64,000 nucleotides of DNA from Streptomyces sp. SCL15-4 (GCF_033366695.1 NZ_JAOBTQ010000001.1:7812001-7876000), one strand, 5' to 3'; numbered from the stretch's first letter, positions 7,984-16,277 are shown. The notes: generated from the letters alone by a model not told the origin. Translations and numbers: made by a program.

Positions 7984-8952
7984 GTGGTCGATCAGCACCG
8001 GGCCGTGCCGGGAACCCCGGCGCCCGCCGACGTCTGGATGCTGGTACGGCACCGGCCGTCGGTGCTGCGCCGCTCCACCCGCGACCTGGCGGCGGCGCTC
8101 GCCGACGCCCACGGCTCCCGCTTCGCGGTCTGGCACACCGACGAACTGCTCTTCGGGGTCCAGGGCGGACGGCTGACGCTGCGCACCCTCGGCGGCATGG
8201 AACTGCCCGCCCCCGAAGTGGTGTGCGTCCGCCAGGTGGCCGGCCCCATGCGCGACGACCGCGAGGTGACGCTGCTGCGGCACCTGACGCGCATGGGCAG
8301 CACCCTCGTCAACTCGCTCGACGCCCAGCTCAAGTCCCGCAACAAGATCTGGCAGTTCCAGGAACTCGCCCTGGCCGGACTGCCGGTGCCCGACACCCTC
8401 TCCTACGCCACCGCCCCGCTGGAGGGCGTCGTCCGCAGCCCCGGCCTGGACACGCCGTGCGTGGTGAAGTCCGTCGGCGGCGCCAAGGGCGGGCAGGTCT
8501 TCCTGGCTCCCGATCCGCACCTGCTGCGGGAGGTGGCCGGCAGCCTCACGCAGGAGACGCCGTTCCTCTTCCAGGAACACGTGGCCACGTCGCACGGCCG
8601 CACCCTGCGTGTGCTCGTGGTCGACGGCGAACCGGTGGGCGCCGTCCTGCACACCTCCCACGACGGCGCCCTCGCCGCCAACATCGCCAAAGGCGGCTCT
8701 GCCACCCCGTGTTCCGGCCGTCATCCACGCGCGGAGGAGCTGGCGGTGCGCGCGGCCCGCGTCCTGGGCCTGGACATCGCCGGAGTGGACCTGCTGTTCG
8801 CCGGCGAGGACACCTACACTCTCTGCGAGGTGAACGCCGTGCCGGGCTGGCGCCCGGAGCTGACGGCGGTCGTCCCGGCCATCACCGCCTGCGTCGCCCG
8901 GCGCCTGTCCGCCCTCGACCGAACCGGCCCGCCCCGACCGTCCCCGTCGTAA
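7984..8952 (+). CDS. RimK-like ATP-grasp ligase
   Basis: A 322-residue ATP-grasp enzyme that would activate a carboxylate as acyl phosphate and join it to an amine, as RimK and LysX do when extending proteins with amino acids. Seen: NKIWQFQELALAGLPVPDT (entry to the ATP-grasp domain), the ATP-binding strand PCVVKSVGGAKGGQVFLA, LFQEHV, TLRVLVVDGEPVGA, and the metal-binding end YTLCEVNAVPGWRPEL. The GTG start follows GGAGGA by 6 bases. Graspetide macrocyclases belong to the same fold, so peptide modification is possible, but no conserved graspetide precursor is evident; the substrate is open. Its 3' end overlaps a minus-strand gene by 139 bases. Confidence 0.8.
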   Translation: MVDQHRAVPGTPAPADVWMLVRHRPSVLRRSTRDLAAALADAHGSRFAVWHTDELLFGVQGGRLTLRTLGGMELPAPEVVCVRQVAGPMRDDREVTLLRHLTRMGSTLVNSLDAQLKSRNKIWQFQELALAGLPVPDTLSYATAPLEGVVRSPGLDTPCVVKSVGGAKGGQVFLAPDPHLLREVAGSLTQETPFLFQEHVATSHGRTLRVLVVDGEPVGAVLHTSHDGALAANIAKGGSATPCSGRHPRAEELAVRAARVLGLDIAGVDLLFAGEDTYTLCEVNAVPGWRPELTAVVPAITACVARRLSALDRTGPPRPSPS

Positions 8953-9458
8953 CCGGACCCCGGACCTGGCGCCGCCGGGAGCGCGTCGCCCGGACGTCGG
9001 TCCTTCCCGCGGCTTCGGCCGTCGTGCAGGCGTTCATCGCGCACGCGCCCCGGGAGGGGCACCGGGCCGGTGGGCGCGGGATTCCGCCGGTAGGCATCGC
9101 GGCGGGCGGTGTGCATGCGCCGGGCGAGGCACAGCATGCCGGCCGGCACGCGGCACTCCGGGCAGGGCAGGGAGTAGGCACCCTGCCGGAACCGGGCGGC
9201 GGTCGCGTGCGCGGCGTCGTGGACGGCGTCGGCGGCCGACGTCGGGATGACGGCGGTGAGCGGGGGTATCAGGCGCGGCGGCCGCCCTTCCGGCCCGGGA
9301 CGCTGATCCGCGGGCGCCTGCGGAAGGGTACGTCCTCGGCGAGCCGGCACCGCCGCGGTCCGTCGTTGCCGACCTCCCCATGCCGCGGGGCCGACGGGGT
9401 AGCCGTCGACGTCGTCGCGGTCGTAGAAGTCGAGGGGCACGGGGTGTGCGGTGCTCAT
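8814..9458 (-). CDS. Protein with phage-type zinc-finger motif
   Basis: A 214-residue predicted protein. Seen: LPCPECRVPAGMLC followed by ARRMHTARRDAYRR, which fits the CPxC-x-GxxC-H-x-R zinc-binding module found in many actinophage and Streptomyces DNA-associated small proteins. The N-terminus (MSTAHPVPLDFYDRDDVDGY) looks coding. AAGGAG lies 10 bases before the ATG. The last 80 residues are shadow-like and run 139 bases into the convergent ATP-grasp gene, so the true end may have been lost by a frameshift after the zinc motif. Function unknown; DNA or RNA binding is inferred. Confidence 0.6.
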   Translation of the reverse strand: MSTAHPVPLDFYDRDDVDGYPVGPAAWGGRQRRTAAVPARRGRTLPQAPADQRPGPEGRPPRLIPPLTAVIPTSAADAVHDAAHATAARFRQGAYSLPCPECRVPAGMLCLARRMHTARRDAYRRNPAPTGPVPLPGRVRDERLHDGRSRGKDRRPGDALPAAPGPGSGYDGDGRGGPVRSRADRRRATQAVMAGTTAVSSGRQPGTAFTSQRV

Positions 9459-9603
9459 GGAGAGGCATCTCCTTGTCGTGTCGAGGGCGGCCCACCCTCG
9501 GTCGCTGTACGCCGAAGTGCCGTTCCCCGCTACGCCTACCCCGCTTTCGCTGGTCAAGGGCCGTGCAGTTCGACTCGGTTGCGCCCGGTCCCCGGCGGAC
9601 CCT

Positions 9604-10068
9604 TCAGCGGGTGCCGTCGGCGGGATCGATCTTCTCGACGAACGTCTCCTCCGGGCCGATCGGACGCCCGTCGCCGGTGCGGATCTCCAGTGGGCCCAGC
9701 GGGCGCCGGTCGCGCCGGTCGAGGAGCCGCGAATGCGCTTCCCCCGGGGCGAAGCAGTGCGCCTCGCCCCACTGGCGCAGCGCCACGATCACCGGGAAGA
9801 GGCCGCGTCCCTTCTCCGTGAGCACGTACTCCTGGTAAGGGCTGCCGTCGGAGGCGGGTACGGTCTCCATCACCCCGGCCCGCTCCAGCGCGCGCAGCCG
9901 TGTGGTGAGGATGTTCCTGGCGATCCCCAGGCTGCGCTGGAACTGACCGAAGCGGCGGCTGCCGTCGAAGGCGTCGCGCACGATCAGCAGCGACCACCAG
10001 TCTCCGATGGCGTCGATCGACCGGGCGACGGGGCAGGGGTCGGCGTCGAGCCGGGTGCGGGCGACCAT
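9604..10068 (-). CDS. HxlR family transcriptional regulator
   Basis: A 154-residue winged-helix regulator. Seen: DPCPVARSIDAIGDWWSLLI with the HxlR Cys and the GDWW segment, then FGQFQRSLGIARNILTTRL as DNA-binding helix and VLTEKGRGLFPVIVALRQWG. The ATG at 10068 is chosen because GGAAGGGAG precedes it; an in-frame start upstream would overlap the operator. It is divergent from an MFS transporter, and an imperfect 16-base inverted repeat lies in the shared promoter, so it very likely represses both genes. Confidence 0.9.
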   Translation of the reverse strand: MVARTRLDADPCPVARSIDAIGDWWSLLIVRDAFDGSRRFGQFQRSLGIARNILTTRLRALERAGVMETVPASDGSPYQEYVLTEKGRGLFPVIVALRQWGEAHCFAPGEAHSRLLDRRDRRPLGPLEIRTGDGRPIGPEETFVEKIDPADGTR

Positions 10069-10091
10069 CGGGCTCCCTTCCTTCACTTCTG

Positions 10092-10144
10092 GTTGCAACA
10101 TGCTACCAGCGCGGCCTAGAGTCCGTCCGGTAGCAACTTGCAAC
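10092..10144. promoter_or_regulatory. Divergent promoter with inverted-repeat operator
   Basis: Left arm GTTGCAACATGCTACC (10092-10107) and right arm GGTAGCAACTTGCAAC (10129-10144) are inverted copies differing at two positions, with 21 bases between. TTGCAA in each arm can serve as a -35, with CTAG-centred -10 regions around 10115-10122 facing both ways (for the plus strand TTGCAA, 18 bases, TAGAGT). An HxlR dimer on each arm would block both promoters. Confidence 0.75.
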
Positions 10145-10164
10145 CACTATGGGGAGGGTGCCGT

Positions 10165-11388
10165 ATGCCGAGTGACTGCTCCACGGCGGGCGGACGGACG
10201 GCCCGTGACACCACGCTCGCACCGACCGGACCGCCGCCCACGCGCCTGGTCCTGCTCTTCGCCGTCGCCTGCGGCAGCGCGGTGGCCAACGTCTACTTCG
10301 CCCAGCCCCTCCTGGTCACCCTCGGCGACCGGTTCTCGCTGGGCCCGGGCCTGCTCGGCGCCCTGGTCGCCGTCACCCAACTCGGTTACGCGGCGGGCCT
10401 GTTCCTGCTCGTACCGCTCGGCGATCTGGCCGACCGCCGGAAGCTGATCACGATTCAGCTCGGCCTGCTCTCCGCCGCCCTGCTGGCGGTCGGGCTGGCC
10501 CCCGGGACCGCCGCGCTGCTCGCCGCTCTCGCCGTGGTCGGCGCGCTCGCCGTCGTAGCCCAGACGATGGTCGCCGCGGCGGCCCACCTCACCGCCCCAG
10601 CCTTCCGCGGACGAGTCGTCGGAGCGGTCACCAGCGGGGTGATCACCGGCATCCTGCTGGCCCGCACGGTGGCGGGCATCCTGGCCGACCTGGCCGGATG
10701 GCGGTCCGTCTACCTCTTCTCGGCCGCCCTCACCGCCACGCTCGCCGTGCTGCTGCGCCGCGCCCTGCCGGCCGGCGGCCCGCCGCCGGCCGCCCGGCTG
10801 CCGTACCGGAGCCTGCCGGCGTCCACCGTCGCCCTGTTCGCCCGCCACCGCCTGCTCCGGGTCCGCGGCGCGCTGGCACTCCTCGTCTTCGCCGCCTTCA
10901 GCACCCTGTGGAGCACCGTCGTCCAGCCCCTCAGCAGCCCGCCGTGGTCGCTGTCGCACACCGCGATCGGCGCGTTCGGGCTCGCCGGGGCGGCCGGTGC
11001 CCTGGCCGCGGGCGTCGCCGGCCGATGGAACGACCGCGGGCTCGCGCAGCGGACCACCGGCACCGCGCTGGTCCTGCTCGCACTGTCCTGGCTCCCGCTC
11101 GCGTTCACCCGGCAGTCCCTGTGGGCGCTCGCCGTCGGAGCGGTCCTGCTGGACTTCGCCGTCCAGGCCGTGCACGTGACCAACCAGACCCTCGTCCACG
11201 CGGTGCGCCCGGACGCGGGAAGCCGGATCATCGGCGGCTACATGATCTTCTACTCGGCCGGCAGCGCCCTCGGCGCCACCGCCTCCTCACTGGCCTACGC
11301 GGCGGCGGGCTGGACCGGGGTGACCGCGCTCGGAGCGGCCTTCAGCTGCGCCGCGCTGCTGCTGTGGGCGACGACCCGCAGCTCGTGA
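10165..11388 (+). CDS. MFS transporter (DHA1-type efflux)
   Basis: A 407-residue 12-helix major facilitator. Seen: ANVYFAQPLLVTLGDRF, GYAAGLFLLVPLGDLADRRKL (motif A between helices 2 and 3) and repeating hydrophobic segments to the C-terminus. The ATG is set by GGGGAGGG ten bases upstream. It is divergent from the HxlR regulator with a shared operator, the usual layout of an inducible efflux pump. Substrate unknown. Confidence 0.88.
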   Translation: MPSDCSTAGGRTARDTTLAPTGPPPTRLVLLFAVACGSAVANVYFAQPLLVTLGDRFSLGPGLLGALVAVTQLGYAAGLFLLVPLGDLADRRKLITIQLGLLSAALLAVGLAPGTAALLAALAVVGALAVVAQTMVAAAAHLTAPAFRGRVVGAVTSGVITGILLARTVAGILADLAGWRSVYLFSAALTATLAVLLRRALPAGGPPPAARLPYRSLPASTVALFARHRLLRVRGALALLVFAAFSTLWSTVVQPLSSPPWSLSHTAIGAFGLAGAAGALAAGVAGRWNDRGLAQRTTGTALVLLALSWLPLAFTRQSLWALAVGAVLLDFAVQAVHVTNQTLVHAVRPDAGSRIIGGYMIFYSAGSALGATASSLAYAAAGWTGVTALGAAFSCAALLLWATTRSS

Positions 11389-12068
11389 GTCCGCCGTCGG
11401 TACTCCGCACTCCGTGTGTCTGTGAGTGCACTGCCGACGCACGCACCCGGCGCGGGCCGTCGCCTCGGCGGGCCGGGGCCGGGCGTCGTCCGCGGAGACG
11501 AGGCGCCGGGCGGCTCCGGCGAGCAGCGCGGCGGCCAGGGCCAGGAGTGCCGCGCGCCGACACTCGCGCGGCGGCTGCTTCGGCCCGGACCGGCGCCGTG
11601 TCCGGTGGTCGCAAGGGTCCGGCGGCTCGTCGTCCGGGCCGGCCATGGTGCCGTGCCCCCGCGCATGTGCCGGTCCGAGAAGGACCGTCGGCTTTTCCGC
11701 ACCGACGGTGACGGGTGGTCGGCGGGGCGTGCCGCCGAACGGCGCCGGTGGCCGAACCGTCGCGCTGATAGGAGACTGTCCACGGAAGGCATGTGTCACG
11801 CTCCATGCACTCGAACGAGTGAGCCAGCTGAACAGTCGGTCCGGGACTCGTCGCCGATCGGCCGGCCCAGGCGCCGGCCGGCGCGAGGTGCGGCCACGAC
11901 ATCCGAGACGCCTTGGCGGTGCTCGGGGCGACCGCGCGGGTCCACCCCCCGAACCGCCGGCCCGGCATCCTCCCCTCCGGCCGGGCGACGGGGGCGGCAC
12001 CGCACCAGGACGGCGTCTTTCACGAGTACCGCCACGACCGACCAGGACCGGGAAGGAACGATCGGTTC
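11389..12068. other. 680-base region without a convincing gene
   Basis: Open frames exist on both strands but have arginine/proline-rich shadow composition. The best candidate is a minus-strand frame from 11646 with one hydrophobic stretch (ALLALAAALLAGAARRLV), but it overlaps the transporter gene by 102 bases and has a poor ribosome site. A perfect palindrome CACTCGAACGAGTG lies at 11808-11821, about 250 bases before the hydroxylase gene, and could be an operator. Confidence 0.4.
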
Positions 12069-12962
12069 ATGAGCGGCATCCAGGTGCGAACACCCGTCGC
12101 GGCCGACGGCCGACTGGGCGAGGCCGGCGAGCACCCCGGGCTCAGCGATCCGGACTATCTGTCCCGGCGCCGGGCGATCGCCGCGCAGGCCCGCGGGCAC
12201 CGGGTCGGCGACCCGTCCCCGCCGGTGGAGTACACCGCGAGCGAGGAGAGAACCTGGCGCACCGTCCACCGGGCGCTGTGGACGGCCCAGGACGAGCACG
12301 CGTGCCGCGCCGCCCTCGACGCCAGGCGGTACGCCCCGGTCCCCGCGGACCACATCCCGCAGCACGCCGAGGTCGGCGCGCACCTGCGGCGGCTGACCGG
12401 CTTCGACTTCACCCTCGCCGGAGGAGTGGTCGCCAACAAGCGGTTCCTGGGATCGATGGCGGACGGCTACTTCCACGCGGTGCAGTTCGTCCGCCACCCC
12501 GCCGTACCGCTGTTCACCCCGGAGCCCGACGTCGTCCACGACGTCTTCGGCCACGGCATCCACCTCGCCTCGCCCGCCTTCGCCCGGATCTACCGTTTGA
12601 TCGGAAAGGCGGCGCTGCGGGTGGAGCGCGAGGACGTGCTGCAGATGATCAGCGACGTGTACTGGTTCACCCTGGAGTACGGCGTCCTCGACGAGGGCGG
12701 GGCGCCCAAGGCGTACGGCGCGGCCCTGCTCTCCTCCTTCGGAGAGATCGGCCGGCTGCACGAGGCCGACGTCCGGCCGCTGGACGTCGACGCGATGCTC
12801 GCCACCCCGTACGACATCCGCGGCTACCAGCCGGTCCTCTTCGGCGCCCGCACCCTGGACGAGGTCAACGACACCCTGGCCGCCTTCCTGGAGGACCTCG
12901 ACGACGACAGCGAACCACGCCGGCGCCCGGGCCCGGGGGACGGCGGTACCGCCGGCCGCTGA
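12069..12962 (+). CDS. Pterin-dependent aromatic amino acid hydroxylase
   Basis: A 297-residue enzyme of the biopterin-dependent hydroxylase family (phenylalanine 4-monooxygenase type), which uses non-haem iron, tetrahydropterin and oxygen. Seen: the iron-binding histidines in DVVHDVFGHGIHLAS near residues 155-165, the third ligand Glu in YWFTLEYGV near residue 203, plus GFDFTLAGG and YDIRGYQPVLF. Length fits the single-domain bacterial enzymes without the regulatory ACT domain. A GGAAGGAA site lies upstream of the ATG. It stands alone, ending in a hairpin terminator. Bacterial members include PacX, which makes meta-tyrosine for a uridyl peptide antibiotic, so position of hydroxylation cannot be told from sequence. 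Confidence 0.9.
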   Translation: MSGIQVRTPVAADGRLGEAGEHPGLSDPDYLSRRRAIAAQARGHRVGDPSPPVEYTASEERTWRTVHRALWTAQDEHACRAALDARRYAPVPADHIPQHAEVGAHLRRLTGFDFTLAGGVVANKRFLGSMADGYFHAVQFVRHPAVPLFTPEPDVVHDVFGHGIHLASPAFARIYRLIGKAALRVEREDVLQMISDVYWFTLEYGVLDEGGAPKAYGAALLSSFGEIGRLHEADVRPLDVDAMLATPYDIRGYQPVLFGARTLDEVNDTLAAFLEDLDDDSEPRRRPGPGDGGTAGR

Positions 12963-12990
12963 ACGGGCACCCGGAACCGGGTTCAGCGGC
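12955..12990 (+). terminator. Hairpin terminator after the hydroxylase gene
   Basis: Arms GCCGCTGAAC (12955-12964, containing the stop codon) and GTTCAGCGGC (12981-12990), perfect over 10 bases. Confidence 0.65.
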
Positions 12991-13144
12991 GCTGCCGCTC
13001 GAAAGTACGGCCCTCGGCGGCGGTCTTCAGGTCGCGTGGCCACGCTTGCGGACTCCCGCGCGGCAACGCGGTCGCGGAGGGAACATCCGCGTCGACCTGT
13101 GCGCCGGTGTGCGTCTCCTCGGTGCGTACGCGGACGCCGTGCGG

Positions 13145-14026
13145 TTACTGGTGTCCGGCCAGGAACGGCAGGAGGACGCCGGCCATCTCGTCGGGCACTT
13201 CCTCCGCGAGGTCGTGGCCGGCGTCGAAGGTGTGTCCGGTGACGTCGTGGGCCATGAGTCGCATCTGGGACTCGTTGCGGTCGCCGATGAACGCGGATCC
13301 GCCGAGGGCCAGGACCGGGATGTCCAGTTTCTTCTGTGCGGTCTGCCGGTTCTGTTCGGCGTCGACGAGCATGGCCCGGTAGATGGAGAGCATCGCGCGG
13401 ATTCCGCCGGGCATGGAGTAGCAGCGCACGTATTCGTCGAGCGCGTCGGGAGTGGCGCTGTCGGGCCGGCCGCGCTCGTACTTGATCATGTAGGTGATCA
13501 GCTCGCGCTCGTGTCCGGCGATCAGCATCTCGGGTATGTCCGGCTGGAAGTAGAAGCCCAGGTGCCACAGGTGCATGCCGCCGAAGACGTTCTCGGGGGT
13601 GAGGGCTGTGTGGTCCTCGAAGCCGAATCCGGGGAGCAGGGCCTCGGCGAACACGAGAGCGGTGACGTGGTCGCGGTGGCGTGCGGCGAGCTGGTAGCCG
13701 ATCACCGCTCCCCAGTCCTCGCCCGCCACGGCGTATGTCTCGTGTCCGAGGTGGTTCATCAGCTCGGCGATGTCGTCGCTCATCGTCGCGGAGTCGTAGC
13801 CGTCCGACGGGCGGGCGGAGTCGCCGAGACCGCGAAGGTCCGGGACGACGACGGTGTAGTGGGGCGTCAGCTTCGGGACGAGATGGCGCCAGTGGTAGCT
13901 GGTCTTGGGTACGCCGTGCAGCAGCACCACCGCGGGGCCGGACCCGGCTGTGCGGTAGTGCAGACTCGTTCCGTTGACGGCGGCTCGGCCCGTGCGGACG
14001 GGCGTTCCGTCATGGTCGAACATCAT
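13145..14026 (-). CDS. Alpha/beta hydrolase, epoxide-hydrolase/dehalogenase-like
   Basis: A 293-residue alpha/beta hydrolase. Seen: HGVPKTSYHW (oxyanion HGxP motif), DLRGLGDSARPSDGYD, the nucleophile elbow VAGEDWGAVIGY with Asp as nucleophile, and the catalytic His in FDAGHDLAEE near the C-terminus. Asp at the elbow indicates the epoxide hydrolase / haloalkane dehalogenase branch rather than a serine esterase. The start is ATG ATG; either is possible. It lies 251 bases downstream of a TetR gene on the same strand and is probably its target. Natural substrate unknown. Confidence 0.88.
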   Translation of the reverse strand: MMFDHDGTPVRTGRAAVNGTSLHYRTAGSGPAVVLLHGVPKTSYHWRHLVPKLTPHYTVVVPDLRGLGDSARPSDGYDSATMSDDIAELMNHLGHETYAVAGEDWGAVIGYQLAARHRDHVTALVFAEALLPGFGFEDHTALTPENVFGGMHLWHLGFYFQPDIPEMLIAGHERELITYMIKYERGRPDSATPDALDEYVRCYSMPGGIRAMLSIYRAMLVDAEQNRQTAQKKLDIPVLALGGSAFIGDRNESQMRLMAHDVTGHTFDAGHDLAEEVPDEMAGVLLPFLAGHQ

Positions 14027-14240
14027 GTTTTCAACCTCTTCGGTGTACGTCGCGATGCGGGTGTCAGTGGGCTTGCGCGGGGACCACGGGGCGGTGCCGG
14101 CCGCGGGGAAGGTGTTCCGGCGGCTTCCGCCGGGAGCGGGCGCGCTCGGGGCGGGTGCGGGGGCACGGGTCCTCCCGAGTCCTCGATGGAAGCGGGGCAG
14201 GGTCGCCGGATCCCGTGTCCGGGCGGGCGTCGGCGACCTT

Positions 14241-14253
14241 TCTGGATCGAGCG
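14241..14253. promoter_or_regulatory. Repeat element shared with the upstream TetR promoter
   Basis: TCTGGATCGAGCG here matches 12 of 13 bases of TCTGGATCGAACG at 14874-14886 just upstream of the TetR gene. Placement before both the hydrolase and the TetR gene suggests a shared regulator site. Confidence 0.45.
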
Positions 14254-14277
14254 ATACGGATTCCGGGTATGAAAAAG

Positions 14278-14856
14278 TCAGTCGAGGGTGGCCAGCGCGA
14301 CCTCCACAAGGGGCTCGAGGGCGGAGACGTCCGGCGTGATCTTCGAGGAGACCAGCAGTCCGTTGAGGAAGGTGACGAGGAAGGCGGCGAGGGTGTGCGG
14401 GTCGTGCCGTTCCGCGATCTCGCCCCGCTCCCTCGCGACCCGCAGCACTTCGGCGAGCGCTTCGCGGCTGGCGTCCTGCATGTCGCGCACGGTGCGCCGG
14501 GTCGCCGCGTCCTCCGGCAGGCGCTCGCAGGCGGCATTGACCGCCAGACAGCCCCGGCCGTCGCCTTCCGCGGCGATCCGGATCCGCTCGACCAGCATCG
14601 TGCGGATCGCCGACCGGGCGTCCGCCCCTTCCTCCAGGTCGCGCAGGGCGGCCGCCGCGAGGGTGGTGCGGTAGTGCTCCAGCGCCGCCCGGTACAGGCC
14701 GTCCTTGTCGCCGAACGCGGCGTACAGGGACCCCTGCCCGATTCCCAGGTGCCCGGTCAGGTCGCGTACCGAGGTGGCCTCGTAGCCGCGCGTCCAGAAC
14801 AGCTCCATCGCGCGGCTCACCGCCGCCTCGGTGTCGAACTCCCGGGTCCTTGCCAT
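14278..14856 (-). CDS. TetR family regulator
   Basis: A 192-residue TetR/AcrR regulator. Seen: MARTREFDTEAAVSRAMELF, the HTH with ATSVRDLTGHLGIGQGSLY and AAFGDKDGLYRAAL, and an all-helical ligand domain with GCLAVNAACERLP, typical of the group with a conserved Cys after the HTH. On the minus strand a -35 TTGAGC and -10 TACGGT (17 bases apart) end only about 9 bases before the ATG, so its transcript may be nearly leaderless. Likely controls itself and the alpha/beta hydrolase downstream. Confidence 0.88.
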   Translation of the reverse strand: MARTREFDTEAAVSRAMELFWTRGYEATSVRDLTGHLGIGQGSLYAAFGDKDGLYRAALEHYRTTLAAAALRDLEEGADARSAIRTMLVERIRIAAEGDGRGCLAVNAACERLPEDAATRRTVRDMQDASREALAEVLRVARERGEIAERHDPHTLAAFLVTFLNGLLVSSKITPDVSALEPLVEVALATLD

Positions 14857-14873
14857 GAGTCCACCGTAACCGA

Positions 14874-14886
14874 TCTGGATCGAACG
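14874..14886. promoter_or_regulatory. Putative TetR operator in its own promoter
   Basis: TCTGGATCGAACG lies between the proposed -35 and -10 of the TetR gene; a near-identical copy sits at 14241-14253 before the hydrolase gene. Confidence 0.45.
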
Positions 14887-15013
14887 CTCAAGAAACGAGG
14901 CCGAGGACCGTTCCGGCTCCCGGCGCGCGCGGGCACCTCGGCGAACGTCCCGTACGCCTCGGCCTGGCATCGCTGACGAGTGGAACCGCCTCGGGCCCGT
15001 CGGCAAAGCGGGT

Positions 15014-15370
15014 GTGATCGTGATCGGTGGCGTGGCCGCCGCGGCGGTCGCAGGTCCCCTGGCCTCTTCGAACCCCCGCGCGGCTGCGGACGGCGCGGTC
15101 GAGGAAGAGGGCGACTACCCACCCACCCGCTGGTGGACCAACCACGCCGGCGGCTACTGCGTGTGCGGTCACCGGGGGTGCGGCAAGAAGGTGAACCCGG
15201 CCGTCTTCGGTCACGACTGCTGCGGCCGCTGCCGGACCGGCCGGGACTGTCTGAGCGCCGCCCAACGCGACCGCGACGGTACCGGCGGCTTCGCGTCTTC
15301 GATTGGGCGAGGCGTTCGCCGCTCACGATCGCCCTCCTGTTCCATGGAAGCTCTCTCGTGTTGGTTATAG
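15014..15370 (+). CDS. Possible small secreted Cys-rich protein (uncertain)
   Basis: A GTG-started frame of up to 118 residues. The first 90 look coding: a hydrophobic signal-like start (IGGVAAAAVAGPLASSNPRA), then WWTNHAGGYCVCGHRGCG and GHDCCGRCRTGRDC, giving seven cysteines plus histidines that could form a zinc or disulfide cluster. The last 25 residues are shadow-like and run into the next promoter, so a frameshift near the end or a decaying gene is possible. No strong ribosome site. Family not recognised. Confidence 0.35.
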   Translation: MIVIGGVAAAAVAGPLASSNPRAAADGAVEEEGDYPPTRWWTNHAGGYCVCGHRGCGKKVNPAVFGHDCCGRCRTGRDCLSAAQRDRDGTGGFASSIGRGVRRSRSPSCSMEALSCWL

Positions 15371-15419
15371 GTCGTAACCGAAGCGGTGGCGATGGTCAAT
15401 AGCTTTCGTGATAGCTTCT
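15363..15419. promoter_or_regulatory. Inverted repeats in the promoter of the TetR gene at 15456
   Basis: GGTTA (15363-15367) and TAACC (15375-15379) form an inverted repeat, followed by a repeated AGCTT (around 15401 and 15414) in an AT-rich patch, 40-90 bases before the TetR start. Probable autoregulatory operator. Confidence 0.5.
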
Positions 15420-15455
15420 AACCGACGGTTGCCGGGACAGGGAAGAGAGACGGCC

Positions 15456-16109
15456 GTGAGCAAGCCGGATGCGAGCACCACTCCCAGGGAGCGCTACCGC
15501 GCCCAGGTGCGGGAGGAGATCAAGAGGCACGCCTGGGAGCAGATCGCGACCGCCGGGGCGTCCGCGCTCTCGCTCAACGCCATCGCCAAGCGGATGGGCA
15601 TGAGCGGACCGGCGCTGTACCGCTACTTCGCCGGCCGCGACGAGCTGATCAACGCGCTCATCACGGACGCCTACCGCAGCCTGGCCGACACCTTCCGCGC
15701 CCGCGCCGAGGCCGGCACCGACCTGCGCGACCTCGCGCAGGCGCTGCGCGAGTGGGCCCTGGCCGACCCGCAGCGCTACTTCCTCGTCTACGGCACCCCC
15801 GTGCCCGGCTACCGGGCCCCCGACGACACCACCCGGATCGTCTCCGAGGTCATGGCCGTCATCCTCGACGCCTGCACCGCCGAGAACCTCCCCGACGTGC
15901 CGCCGTCGCCGCTGGAGGCACATCTGGACGAACACCGTGCCTGGGCCGGAGAGCATCCGGCCCCACCGCAGGCCCTGCGCCGCGCCCTCGCCTTCTGGAC
16001 CCGCCTGCACGGCGCCCTGTCCCTCGAACTCGCGGGCCACTTCACCGGCATGCGCTTCGACCCGGCCCGGCTCTACGACGCCGAGGCGGACTCCGTCGCG
16101 GACCGCTGA
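15456..16109 (+). CDS. TetR family regulator
   Basis: A 217-residue TetR with a C-terminal domain of the WHG type often seen in actinomycetes (LREWALADPQRYFLVYGTPVPGY). HTH: SLNAIAKRMGMSGPALYRYF near residues 42-61. The GTG start is chosen because GGAAGAGAG lies 6 bases upstream; an in-frame ATG at 15408 sits within the operator-like repeats. No obvious target gene is adjacent apart from the HD-domain gene downstream, so it may control only itself or distant genes. Confidence 0.85.
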   Translation: MSKPDASTTPRERYRAQVREEIKRHAWEQIATAGASALSLNAIAKRMGMSGPALYRYFAGRDELINALITDAYRSLADTFRARAEAGTDLRDLAQALREWALADPQRYFLVYGTPVPGYRAPDDTTRIVSEVMAVILDACTAENLPDVPPSPLEAHLDEHRAWAGEHPAPPQALRRALAFWTRLHGALSLELAGHFTGMRFDPARLYDAEADSVADR

Positions 16110-16277
16110 CGGGGCCGGACCGCCGGGGCGGATGCGGCAGATCGCCGCGTCCCGGCCGGACGGACCGGGCGACCGGCATTCCGCCGTCGTACCGCACGGT
16201 CCCGTCGGCCACCGGCTCCGGCGCATGCGGCGAGGCCGGCGCCTCCACGGCCGCGCCGCGCGTGACACGATGGGCGC

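Noticed and set aside
11426..14272. A 948-codon plus-strand open frame
   Set aside because: It overlaps the hydroxylase gene in another frame and the alpha/beta hydrolase antisense, has no domain, and is arginine-rich shadow sequence.
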